From NCBI GenBank assembly GCA_964436125.1, contig CAYTBT010000007.1, positions 1 to 64,000 on the forward strand: a DNA stretch of 64,000 bases, read 5' to 3'. Below are positions 27,321 through 34,553 of this stretch, in pieces (the stretch's first letter is position 1; each line of letters opens with the position of its first letter). Source of the DNA: CAYRFF01 sp964436125 (GTDB lineage: Bacteria; Bacteroidota; Bacteroidia; Chitinophagales; Saprospiraceae). The notes under the pieces are model-generated. The model was not told the DNA's origin, did no database searches, and saw only the letters and a program-made list of their open reading frames with translations. Position numbers and translations under genes: made by a program.

Positions 27321-27977
27321 CTAGTCCTCTTTTACCTGCACATAAATATTATGCGTTATACCACTACTGACATGGATTGTCTCTCCATCAACGAGAAGTC
27401 GCATCGTGTCATCATAGGCATAACTGTCAAGTACCTGGATATCTGTCCCCAATGACAACTTCAAGCTATCCAGAAGCTGGAGAAATTCTCTATCATCTTT
27501 GCTTACACCGAGAATTCTTGCTTTATCGCCTTTGTTCAGTGTTTTTAAGAGAACTTGCTGCCTTTCGGCAAATATTCCTTCAGAATCAGGTATAGGATCG
27601 CCGTGTGGATCAAATTTTGGCTCTCCGAGAAAGCTATCCAGCGCATCGGTTAATTTATCCGAGCGGACATGTTCAAGTTCCTCAGCTATTTCATGGACCT
27701 CGCCCCAGCCGAGCCCAAGTGTCTTGACGAGAAATGTTTCCCACAATCGATGGCTTCTTATTAAGGACGTTGCGATATTCTCACCGGCGGGAGATAAGGT
27801 GACCCCCTTATATTTCCGGTACTCTAGATATCCTTTTTCCGAGAGCTTTTTAATCATATCCGATACTGAAGCAGCTGATGTGTTGAGCTTGTCAGCAATC
27901 ATCGTCGTGCTTGCAGTATCGTGTGACTCGAGAATCGTGTATATCTCTTTTAGGTAATTCTCTTCTGTATATGTCAT
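27321..27977 (-). CDS. DtxR/MntR-type metal-dependent transcriptional regulator
   Basis: A 218-residue regulator of iron or manganese genes. Starting at ATG 27977, it reads MTYTEENYLKEIYTI, the usual DtxR family start; the open frame extending to 28073 adds residues that do not fit. An N-terminal winged helix (TTMIADKLNTSAASVSDMIKKL), the metal-binding dimerisation domain (SHRLWETFLVKTLGLGW, HEIAEELEHV) and a C-terminal FeoA/SH3-like domain (about 145-218) are all present. No metal transporter gene is adjacent, so its targets are elsewhere, or the divergent nitroreductase. A quasi-palindrome lies upstream at 28101-28117. Confidence 0.9.
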   Translation of the reverse strand: MTYTEENYLKEIYTILESHDTASTTMIADKLNTSAASVSDMIKKLSEKGYLEYRKYKGVTLSPAGENIATSLIRSHRLWETFLVKTLGLGWGEVHEIAEELEHVRSDKLTDALDSFLGEPKFDPHGDPIPDSEGIFAERQQVLLKTLNKGDKARILGVSKDDREFLQLLDSLKLSLGTDIQVLDSYAYDDTMRLLVDGETIHVSSGITHNIYVQVKED

Positions 27978-28100
27978 AGGCCAATGATAAAATTCAGTAA
28001 TAAATGACAGCGGAGCCTTAAAACAATAGGCATCTTTATGGCATTCTTGTAATATCAGCTTTTGCTCTAGCAACTCAATTTAATGTATAACAAGTTTAAG

Positions 28101-28117
28101 TTGATAATTATTGACAA
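28101..28117. promoter_or_regulatory. Candidate operator between the DtxR-type regulator and nitroreductase
   Basis: TTGATAATTATTGACAA is a quasi-palindrome: outer TTG/CAA and inner AAT/ATT match, with the two bases between them mismatched. It lies in the divergent intergenic region, 30 bases before the nitroreductase start. It could be a binding site for the adjacent DtxR-type protein, but the match is modest and the region is AT-rich. Confidence 0.25.
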
Positions 28118-28146
28118 TATTATAGATAATAACGCATAGATAATAA

Positions 28147-28707
28147 ATGGAAGTAGATGTTTTTCATAATAGACGCATGACCTCTCCACGACAATTTAAT
28201 GGAGAGAAGCTTACAGAGGAAGAAATAAAGGCTATACTCGAGGCAGCTCGATGGGCGCCTACACACAAAATGACAGAGCCATGGAGGTACGTGGTACTCA
28301 GAGATCAGGCGATTGATAGACTGGCACGTTTTGTAGAAAAAGCATACAAGGAAATGGAGTCACCACCTTCAGAAAGTAAAATACGGAGAAAAGTAGATAA
28401 AATACGGAAAGCAGATACAATATTGCTTATTTTATTGCATAGGGATGAAAAAAAGAGAATTCCTGAATGGGAAGAGATTGCTGCGCTGGCTTGCTCGGTA
28501 GAAAATATGTGGTTGTATGCTTGCAATAGTGGACTTGCAGGATACTGGAGCACGCCATTTTTTAAGGATTTAATCGGAGATTTTGTAGATCTAGAGGAAA
28601 ATGAAAGATGCCTCGGATTATTTTATCTGGGTAAAACTGATATAGAAATTCCCGATAATCGAGAACGCAAATCAATAAAGGAGATTTCCAGGTGGATTAT
28701 TGAATAG
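28147..28707 (+). CDS. Nitroreductase family protein
   Basis: A 186-residue flavin-dependent oxidoreductase of the nitroreductase family. The start (VDVFHNRRMTSPRQFNGEKLTEEEIKAILEAARWAPTHKMTEPWRYVVL) contains the FMN-binding arginine-rich segment and the APTxxxxEPWR motif. AALACSVENMWLYACNSGLAGYWSTPFF and ERCLGLFYLGKTD fit the middle and end. The natural substrate of such proteins usually cannot be told from sequence. It is divergent from the DtxR-type regulator and is not followed by another gene on the strand for about 600 bases. Confidence 0.88.
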   Translation: MEVDVFHNRRMTSPRQFNGEKLTEEEIKAILEAARWAPTHKMTEPWRYVVLRDQAIDRLARFVEKAYKEMESPPSESKIRRKVDKIRKADTILLILLHRDEKKRIPEWEEIAALACSVENMWLYACNSGLAGYWSTPFFKDLIGDFVDLEENERCLGLFYLGKTDIEIPDNRERKSIKEISRWIIE

Positions 28708-28828
28708 CCGGCCCAAAGAAGCGTATTACCCAAATCATGCAATAGAAATTGAAGATGACCGAATGAAATTTAATATAAGCGAGCTTATATGAAACCATTG
28801 ATACTAAATGTATCAATGATGAGGGATT

Positions 28829-28943
28829 CGCCTCCGGCGGACTAAAGACCGAGCTCCTGCGAGTGGGGTTTCACATAAGCCTGTGAATACAAGCACTTGC
28901 CCGGTGGAATACTGCTTGCAGTATGACCTGTGGTCATATTCCA
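28829..28943 (-). repeat. Dispersed intergenic repeat, copy 1, with compound stem-loops
   Basis: On the minus strand, 28855-28829 reads AGCTCGGTCTTTAGTCCGCC then GGAGGCG. A near-identical stretch (AGCTCGACCTAGTCCGCC then GTAGGCG) is on the plus strand at 62287-62311. Next to it, 28905-28943 can fold as an outer TGGAA/TTCCA stem enclosing ATACTGC-TT-GCAGTAT and TATGACC-TGT-GGTCATA. No transposase is nearby. Confidence 0.55.
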
Positions 28944-28968
28944 CAGGGCGAGCCCTTGTCTTCTGTGG

Positions 28969-29016
28969 CTTTTGCACTTCCTTTTGCACTTCCTTTTGCA
29001 CTTCCTTTTGCATTTC
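28969..29016. repeat. Four 12-bp tandem repeats
   Basis: CTTTTGCACTTC occurs three times exactly (28969-28980, 28981-28992, 28993-29004) and a fourth time as CTTTTGCATTTC (29005-29016). On the minus strand it would read as a repeated QKEV peptide, but no real gene is evident. It adjoins the dispersed repeat. Confidence 0.9.
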
Positions 29017-29221
29017 TATTGCATGGTTTGGGGATTAAGTATGGTATTTCAAATTGCATTGATCGGAATGAGAAGGAACCGGATGTGTTGCCCTTTATTT
29101 CCGACAACTGCCTTAATACATAAAAAATGAGGATTATAGATTGTTTACAGACGTGATATGACTTAATTTATCAAAAAATAAGGCCATAAGCTTCAGAGAA
29201 ATTCTCCAATACAGAAAATAT

Positions 29222-29253
29222 CTTAACTGTTAAGAAATATAATGTTATATTTG
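29222..29253 (+). promoter_or_regulatory. hppA promoter element with adjoining palindrome
   Basis: TATATTTG at 29246-29253 matches the -7 consensus TAnnTTTG. A perfect 13-base palindrome, CTTAACTGTTAAG (29222-29234), sits where the upstream promoter part would be and may be an operator. The leader would be about 80 bases. Confidence 0.45.
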
Positions 29254-29273
29254 CACGCTGAAATTGAGAAATA

Positions 29274-29308
29274 GGAGCAGTGAAAGGCGGGAAACGCAGC
29301 ACAGCTCC
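29274..29308 (+). promoter_or_regulatory. Leader hairpin upstream of hppA
   Basis: GGAGCAGTG (29274-29282) pairs with CACAGCTCC (29300-29308) with one A-A mismatch. Inside, GCG (29287-29289) pairs with CGC (29295-29297) around GGAAA. It lies in the predicted leader, before a purine-rich AAAAAGG. It matches no riboswitch class I recognise. Confidence 0.4.
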
Positions 29309-29336
29309 GGATTAAGAATAAAAAGGATAGCATTTT

Positions 29337-31643
29337 ATGGAATCATTAGTTTACATTTTACCGGTTTTCGGACTTATAGGCCTAGCATATATGTTTTACC
29401 TATCAGCCTGGGTAGGGAAACAAGATGCGGGAGAATCAAGGATGAAAACAATTTCCGATCACATAGCCAAGGGTGCAATGGCATTTTTAAAAGCTGAATA
29501 CAGGTCGCTTTTAATTTATGTTGTAATAGCCGGAGCATTGCTCGGTTTTCTTGCTTCACAAGTAGAGACGACGCACTGGTTTATTGTAATAGCATTTGTT
29601 ATAGGAGCATTATTTTCAGCGCTTGCCGGATATTTTGGCATGAGTATCGCCACCAAGGCCAATGTCCGTACCACACAAGCAGCGCGATTCAATCTCCCGG
29701 ATGCCTTACGAGTATCATTCAGAGGCGGAACGGTAATGGGATTGGGTGTAGCAGGCTTGGCGGTATTTGGATTGAGTGGTTTACTAGCGATTTTCTATAT
29801 ATATTTTATGGGTGGAGAATGGACAACTGCACATTTTCCGACTGCCAATACCCCGGTAGAGGCAATGACCGTAATCCTGGAAGTGCTTGCAGGCTTCAGT
29901 TTAGGTGCTGAATCTATTGCATTATTTGCCCGTGTGGGTGGCGGAATATATACCAAGGCAGCTGACGTAGGAGCCGATCTTGTAGGTAAAGTAGAAGCCG
30001 GAATACCTGAAGACGATCCGCGTAACCCGGCGACTATTGCTGATAACGTAGGGGATAATGTAGGTGATGTTGCGGGAATGGGAGCTGACTTATTTGGTTC
30101 TTATGTTGCAACAATTCTTGCAGCCATGGTACTGGGAAATTATGTTATCCGCGATATGGGAGGACAGATTACCGACCAGTTTGGCGGCATAGGCCCCATT
30201 TTGTTACCTGTCCTTATTGCCGGCCTGGGAATTATTTTCTCTATCATCGGTACACTGCTTGTGAAGGTAGGGAAGAACGCAGAAAGTGAGGCGAAGGTAC
30301 AAGCCGCTCTGAATAAAGGAAACTGGACCGCTATTATCCTTACAGGTATTGCATCGTATTTTGTTATTCAGTGGATGTTGCCTGAAGAGATGACAATGCA
30401 AGTGTTTAAGGGCTCCGGATTTACGACGATTACATGTACACCTCTGGACGTGTTCTGGGCCGTATTGCTGGGCTTAATTGTGGGAGCCGGAATATCTGCG
30501 ATTACTGAATATTATACAGGATTGGGCAAAAAGCCTGTCTTGAATATCGTGAAGCAATCCATCACAGGTGCTGCAACCAATATTATTGCAGGTTTATCCG
30601 TAGGTATGATGTCAACCTATCTGCCGATAATTTTATTTGCAGGCGCTATCTGGGGTGCCTATGTATTTGCAGGCTTTTATGGTGTTGCGATTGCTTCTTC
30701 AGCGATGATGGCAACGACTGCAATGCAGCTAGCAATTGATGCCTTCGGTCCGATAGCGGATAATGCAGGTGGTATAGCTGAGATGAGCGACTTGCCGGAT
30801 GAAGTAAGGAATAGGACAGATATCCTCGATTCAGTAGGTAATACGACCGCTGCAATTGGAAAGGGTTTTGCGATTGCATCTGCAGCTCTTACTGCACTAG
30901 CACTCTTTGCTGCCTATGTGACCTTTACAGGGATAAATGGAATTAATATCTTTAATGCCAAGGTGCTTGCGGCCCTCTTTATCGGTGCAATGATTCCTGT
31001 TGTCTTCTCTGCGCTTGCAATGAGTGCTGTAGGACGCGCTGCCAATGCTATGGTGCAGGAAGTCCGCCGACAGTTCAGGGAGTTTCCGGGAATTATGAAA
31101 GGGACGCAGGAACCTGAATACGATAAGTGTGTGGATATCTCTACCAATGCTGCCTTGAAAGAAATGATCCTGCCCGGCTCTATTACAATCGTCGTTCCTA
31201 TCATTATAGGATTTGTCATGGGCCCTGAGGCATTGGGTAGTTATATGGCCGGCGTTACGGTTTCCGGTGTAATGTGGGCTATCTTCCAGAATAATGCCGG
31301 TGGCGCATGGGATAATGCCAAGAAATCATTTGAAGCCGGTGTTACGATCGATGGCCAATTATTGAAGAAAGGCTCACCTGCTCATAAAGCTGCTGTGACC
31401 GGTGATACTGTCGGTGATCCATTTAAGGATACTTCTGGTCCATCAATGAATATCTTGATCAAATTAACCTGTCTAGTAGGGCTGGCTCTTGCGCCGGTAC
31501 TCGGCGAAATGTATGCTGAGAATCATCCTTCTGAAAGTGAAAATAGGATAGAGAAAACAGGACAGGAAATGCAACTTGAACAGGAAATGAATGGTGTGCT
31601 CTCTTATGAAGACGCAATGAAAATTTCCGAGGAAATAAAGTAA
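29337..31643 (+). CDS. hppA: Membrane-bound ion-translocating pyrophosphatase
   Basis: A 768-residue inner-membrane pump that couples hydrolysis of pyrophosphate to Na+ or H+ export. It has the usual ~16 membrane helices. The substrate-binding block is intact: GADLVGKVEAGIPEDDPRNP and then DNVGDNVGDVAGMGADLFGSY (about residues 215-255). A second block near the end has GGAWDNAKK and DTVGDPFKDTSGPSMNI. The sequence GNTTAAIGKG (about 500-510) has Ala and Gly at the two positions that distinguish K+-dependent enzymes from the K+-independent type (GNTTKATTKG). Whether Na+ or H+ is pumped cannot be told safely. A short C-terminal cytoplasmic tail is present. It stands alone between its own promoter and terminator. 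Confidence 0.95.
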   Translation: MESLVYILPVFGLIGLAYMFYLSAWVGKQDAGESRMKTISDHIAKGAMAFLKAEYRSLLIYVVIAGALLGFLASQVETTHWFIVIAFVIGALFSALAGYFGMSIATKANVRTTQAARFNLPDALRVSFRGGTVMGLGVAGLAVFGLSGLLAIFYIYFMGGEWTTAHFPTANTPVEAMTVILEVLAGFSLGAESIALFARVGGGIYTKAADVGADLVGKVEAGIPEDDPRNPATIADNVGDNVGDVAGMGADLFGSYVATILAAMVLGNYVIRDMGGQITDQFGGIGPILLPVLIAGLGIIFSIIGTLLVKVGKNAESEAKVQAALNKGNWTAIILTGIASYFVIQWMLPEEMTMQVFKGSGFTTITCTPLDVFWAVLLGLIVGAGISAITEYYTGLGKKPVLNIVKQSITGAATNIIAGLSVGMMSTYLPIILFAGAIWGAYVFAGFYGVAIASSAMMATTAMQLAIDAFGPIADNAGGIAEMSDLPDEVRNRTDILDSVGNTTAAIGKGFAIASAALTALALFAAYVTFTGINGINIFNAKVLAALFIGAMIPVVFSALAMSAVGRAANAMVQEVRRQFREFPGIMKGTQEPEYDKCVDISTNAALKEMILPGSITIVVPIIIGFVMGPEALGSYMAGVTVSGVMWAIFQNNAGGAWDNAKKSFEAGVTIDGQLLKKGSPAHKAAVTGDTVGDPFKDTSGPSMNILIKLTCLVGLALAPVLGEMYAENHPSESENRIEKTGQEMQLEQEMNGVLSYEDAMKISEEIK

Positions 31644-31666
31644 ATAAGGATAGAAACTGAAGATTG

Positions 31667-31706
31667 AAAAGGCCTCTGTTACATTGAATTGTAGCAGGGC
31701 CTTTTT
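31667..31706 (+). terminator. Rho-independent terminator of hppA
   Basis: AAGGCCTCTGTTACA pairs with TGTAGCAGGGCCTT (one bulge, one G-U pair) and is followed by a TTT run. It is located about 25 bases after the hppA stop. Confidence 0.8.
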
Positions 31707-31938
31707 GTCTAAATTGCCTAGCTGCATCTTTCCCTGCGAATGCCCTTCAACCGGTGCTGTACCTAGGTCATCTTATATGCTTCTGTCGGTACACAATTTA
31801 AGAAATGCCGTAAGGTGCTATCTGCCATTAATGTAAATAGCTTAAATCCCGGAAATAATCCGTGGATATGACTTGTAGTCCTACCTTTCAGAATCGCATT
31901 ACTCCCCAATCCTCCTTGCAGATAAAATAGAGTGGAAT

Positions 31939-34437
31939 TTACATCAGGATAATTTTACGTGTAAAACGCTTATTTCCCGAAGTAATGGTAATAAAATAAG
32001 TTCCTTTCGCCACTCCGGTGGTATGCCAGATAATTTCCTGCTTGCCGGTGTATGTGTCCGGCGGCAATAACTCTTTTACCTTGTTTCCTGCGGTATCCAA
32101 TATCTCTAGTGTGAGAAATCGCGTGTGCTCGAGGTTAAAGCTTATTTTAACTCTAGAACGAGATGGATTGGGTGATGCCTTGAAGTCCGGTATTTTCAAT
32201 TGCGCATCGCTTACATCAACTGCAGGTAACCATGAGTCCTTGCCATCTGTTAACCAGTCAAGGCTGAATCGGGCATAATATAATTGATAATTCTCGTATT
32301 CACCATTTTCATAAAATAAGCCTATCGTGCCATCATCGAGTACGGTAAGAGCGGAATATCCGGCAGGTCCCGGACAGATGACGCGCTTTGTGTTCCAGGT
32401 CTTTCCCTCATCATAACTTACAAATACGGTGAGATTGCGCCTCACAGAAGGATCTGAAGCGATCGAAAAGAGGAGGCGACTCTTACGGTATCCGTTCCTT
32501 ACTGAAGTATATCTGATCAAGTCTCCATTGACACCGGGTTCGATGAGTTCAGGTACGTGAACCGGCTTAGTCCATGTATTGCCATTGTCTTCTGAATATG
32601 CCACCTTTCTACTGCCTCGCGATCGGATAGACATCAGAAGTCTGCCATCGTCAAGCTCAACAATCTTTGATTCATTGCCATTTGTGGAAGCTCGACCCGG
32701 CGCAGTGTGCCATGTATATCCACTGTCATCGCTATATATCATGAAATTGCTCAAGTCATAGGACGAATTCTCCCGTACGCCGATTGCTGCAATTATACGG
32801 CCATTTGCCATTTGAAAGGCGCTTCCTGATGCTGCCCAGGCTGCATACCATCCCGATTGATAGATTTCATCCGAGAATTCTTTTGGGCTGGACCAGGTTT
32901 TTCCCATGTCTTTACTGCGTGCAACTTGAAAACGTATTTTATCTGAAGGTGTAGAGTAAAATAAGCCATTATGAGATGCAAATAAACAGAGAATATCTCC
33001 TGTTCTTCTGTCATAAACTAGTGCAGGATCACTTGCTCCATTTTCTCCGAAGTCTGCGACGACAATTGCATCGGACCAGGTTTTACCACCATCATTACTA
33101 TATCGACAGAACAGATCGATATTTCCCGGCAAATCGCCGTTATCGTCTCGGCGCGCATCTGCGACAACGATAACATGTTGCCCTACGGCTTCTATTGCCG
33201 GAATGCGATAATGTGCCGATGCATAATCACCTCCTGAAAATAAGGCTTTATGAATGAGGAGGATTGTACGGAGATGGGGCTCTGATGGTGTCGATACCGG
33301 CCTTTCTTCACCGTCCATTGTGTAATTGCTGAGCCAGGCACCTATCTGTGCGCCTTCTTGAGCTTGCTCTGAAATGTCGGCACAGAGCCAAAAAATATTA
33401 TTGCCTTCCTTGAGCTCCTTAGAGATCGATAAACTAAGACTGTTGCCATTTATCGGTATTTCACCCAGTAATTCCGCTGTTGATAAGTCCAATCTCTCTC
33501 TGGAGCCATTATAATATACTTTGTATCTGCTCACTGCATCTTTATCTGCGGCTTGGTCTATTGTGAAGTTGAGTTGATTAAGGACAAGGGGATCTTGTGC
33601 ACCGATAGTTTTGAAATTCACTGAATAAAGCCGTTCGTCGGATTGTCCTATGCCGGTGGGATAGGAAGGTTGATATTTTTCAATTCCTATAAGATGCATC
33701 TCTGATGCAGAAGGATTGATAATCTGTGGATTTCCATGCAATTTTCCCGGGTGCATACCCGCAAGATCCGGAACAGTAGCATTTGATACATCTTGAAAAT
33801 CCCAGCTCGCTATTAAGTCTTTCTCAGTACCTGTTATGCTATCAGTCATATCGGCCAGTATTTCATCTTGTGAAAGTGCATCGGACCACAGGCGTATTTC
33901 ATCTATCCATCCATCCCAATATGTATGTTTATTCACTGAAGTGCCTATATAAATATTTACATTATTCTGAAAACCCTCGGTGCCAATAGCTGAAGATGTA
34001 TTTGTCCCTTCCAGATTTCCATCCACATATATCTGGGATTGTTGTTTGTCGGGATTTACAACCATTGCCAGATGATGCCATACGCCATCGGTTATATTAG
34101 TTGTGCCAAAAGGCGGTCCGGCATTAGTTCCATAAACAGAACGGAGATTAATACCGTATTCACCGGAGGAAATATTGGTAATGAGCTCATAGCCGGAAGC
34201 TGAGCCCGAGGTGCCGCCGCGCTTGCTGATAATGCGGTAATAATTTTTATTTGTAGTACTTTTTACCCAACAAGTTATACTGAAACTCTCGCCGGCATTG
34301 ATATCTAGTGCATTGTGATCTTCTACCGTCATATAATCACCATCACCATCGAGGAGTAGAGCATTTCCCAGTTGTGCATGCGCGCGATTAAAAAGGAATA
34401 TCGTAAAGAAGAATAGAAGTAGATGTAGGCCTTTCAT
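31939..34437 (-). CDS. Exo-alpha-sialidase with LamG domain and T9SS sorting domain
   Basis: A secreted sialidase (GH33-type) of about 832 residues. ATG 34437 precedes the signal peptide (MKGLHLLLFFFTIFLFNRAHAQ). Residues ~25-225 form a LamG/concanavalin-like domain (ALLLDGDGDYMTVEDHNALD). Residues ~255-395 resemble the BNR-associated N-terminal domain of bacterial sialidases. The catalytic propeller follows, with the arginine motif HYRIPAIEA and five Asp boxes (SNDGGKTWS, SKDMGKTWS, SDDSGYTWH, SEDNGNTWT, SYDEGKTWN), plus a late GLFYENGEYENYQLYYARFS carrying candidate Glu/Tyr catalytic residues. The last ~75 residues (SPNPSRSRVKIS) are a T9SS type A signal. No other sialic-acid genes are nearby. 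Confidence 0.9.
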   Translation of the reverse strand: MKGLHLLLFFFTIFLFNRAHAQLGNALLLDGDGDYMTVEDHNALDINAGESFSITCWVKSTTNKNYYRIISKRGGTSGSASGYELITNISSGEYGINLRSVYGTNAGPPFGTTNITDGVWHHLAMVVNPDKQQSQIYVDGNLEGTNTSSAIGTEGFQNNVNIYIGTSVNKHTYWDGWIDEIRLWSDALSQDEILADMTDSITGTEKDLIASWDFQDVSNATVPDLAGMHPGKLHGNPQIINPSASEMHLIGIEKYQPSYPTGIGQSDERLYSVNFKTIGAQDPLVLNQLNFTIDQAADKDAVSRYKVYYNGSRERLDLSTAELLGEIPINGNSLSLSISKELKEGNNIFWLCADISEQAQEGAQIGAWLSNYTMDGEERPVSTPSEPHLRTILLIHKALFSGGDYASAHYRIPAIEAVGQHVIVVADARRDDNGDLPGNIDLFCRYSNDGGKTWSDAIVVADFGENGASDPALVYDRRTGDILCLFASHNGLFYSTPSDKIRFQVARSKDMGKTWSSPKEFSDEIYQSGWYAAWAASGSAFQMANGRIIAAIGVRENSSYDLSNFMIYSDDSGYTWHTAPGRASTNGNESKIVELDDGRLLMSIRSRGSRKVAYSEDNGNTWTKPVHVPELIEPGVNGDLIRYTSVRNGYRKSRLLFSIASDPSVRRNLTVFVSYDEGKTWNTKRVICPGPAGYSALTVLDDGTIGLFYENGEYENYQLYYARFSLDWLTDGKDSWLPAVDVSDAQLKIPDFKASPNPSRSRVKISFNLEHTRFLTLEILDTAGNKVKELLPPDTYTGKQEIIWHTTGVAKGTYFITITSGNKRFTRKIILM

Positions 34438-34506
34438 AGCGAGGAACATTAATTAAACTTAAAAGATATATACAAGAATTAAAGTAAGCAATTCTTTTAA
34501 GAAGAC

Positions 34507-34530
34507 CTGACTTTCGTCAAATATTTTTCC
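34507..34530 (-). promoter_or_regulatory. Motif shared with clpB, upstream of the sialidase
   Basis: On the minus strand this reads GGAAAAATATTTGACGAAAG then TCAG. It contains TGAC-GAAA-GTCA (34508-34519), an inverted repeat with a four-base gap, and a TTTG as in a -33 promoter element. It agrees at 21 of 24 positions with 42799-42822 upstream of clpB. It lies 70 bases before the sialidase ATG. Confidence 0.5.
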
Positions 34531-34553
34531 AGGAGCAAGGCCATAGCACAACA

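Larger units (their letters stand above)
28708..29336. other. Repeat- and hairpin-rich intergenic region
   Basis: A 629-base gap without a convincing gene. It holds a palindrome at 28773-28790, a 9-bp stem CATTGATAC/GTATCAATG (28796-28818), the dispersed-repeat core at 28829-28855, TTCACA/TGTGAA (28870-28887), and a compound structure at 28905-28943. Four 12-bp direct repeats, the hppA promoter and its leader hairpin follow. The short open frames crossing it have no family likeness. Confidence 0.6.

Noticed and set aside
27073..27321. An 82-residue minus-strand open frame between the DtxR-type gene and surE
   Set aside because: It starts with GTG at the DtxR stop, overlaps surE by 35 bases, and shows no family likeness or signal. 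It is probably chance.
28813..29013. A 66-residue minus-strand frame with QKEV repeats
   Set aside because: The repeated peptide is only a translation of the 12-bp tandem array; no start context or conserved sequence supports it.
28969..29016. CRISPR array
   Set aside because: The repeats are contiguous, without unique spacers, and no cas gene is near.
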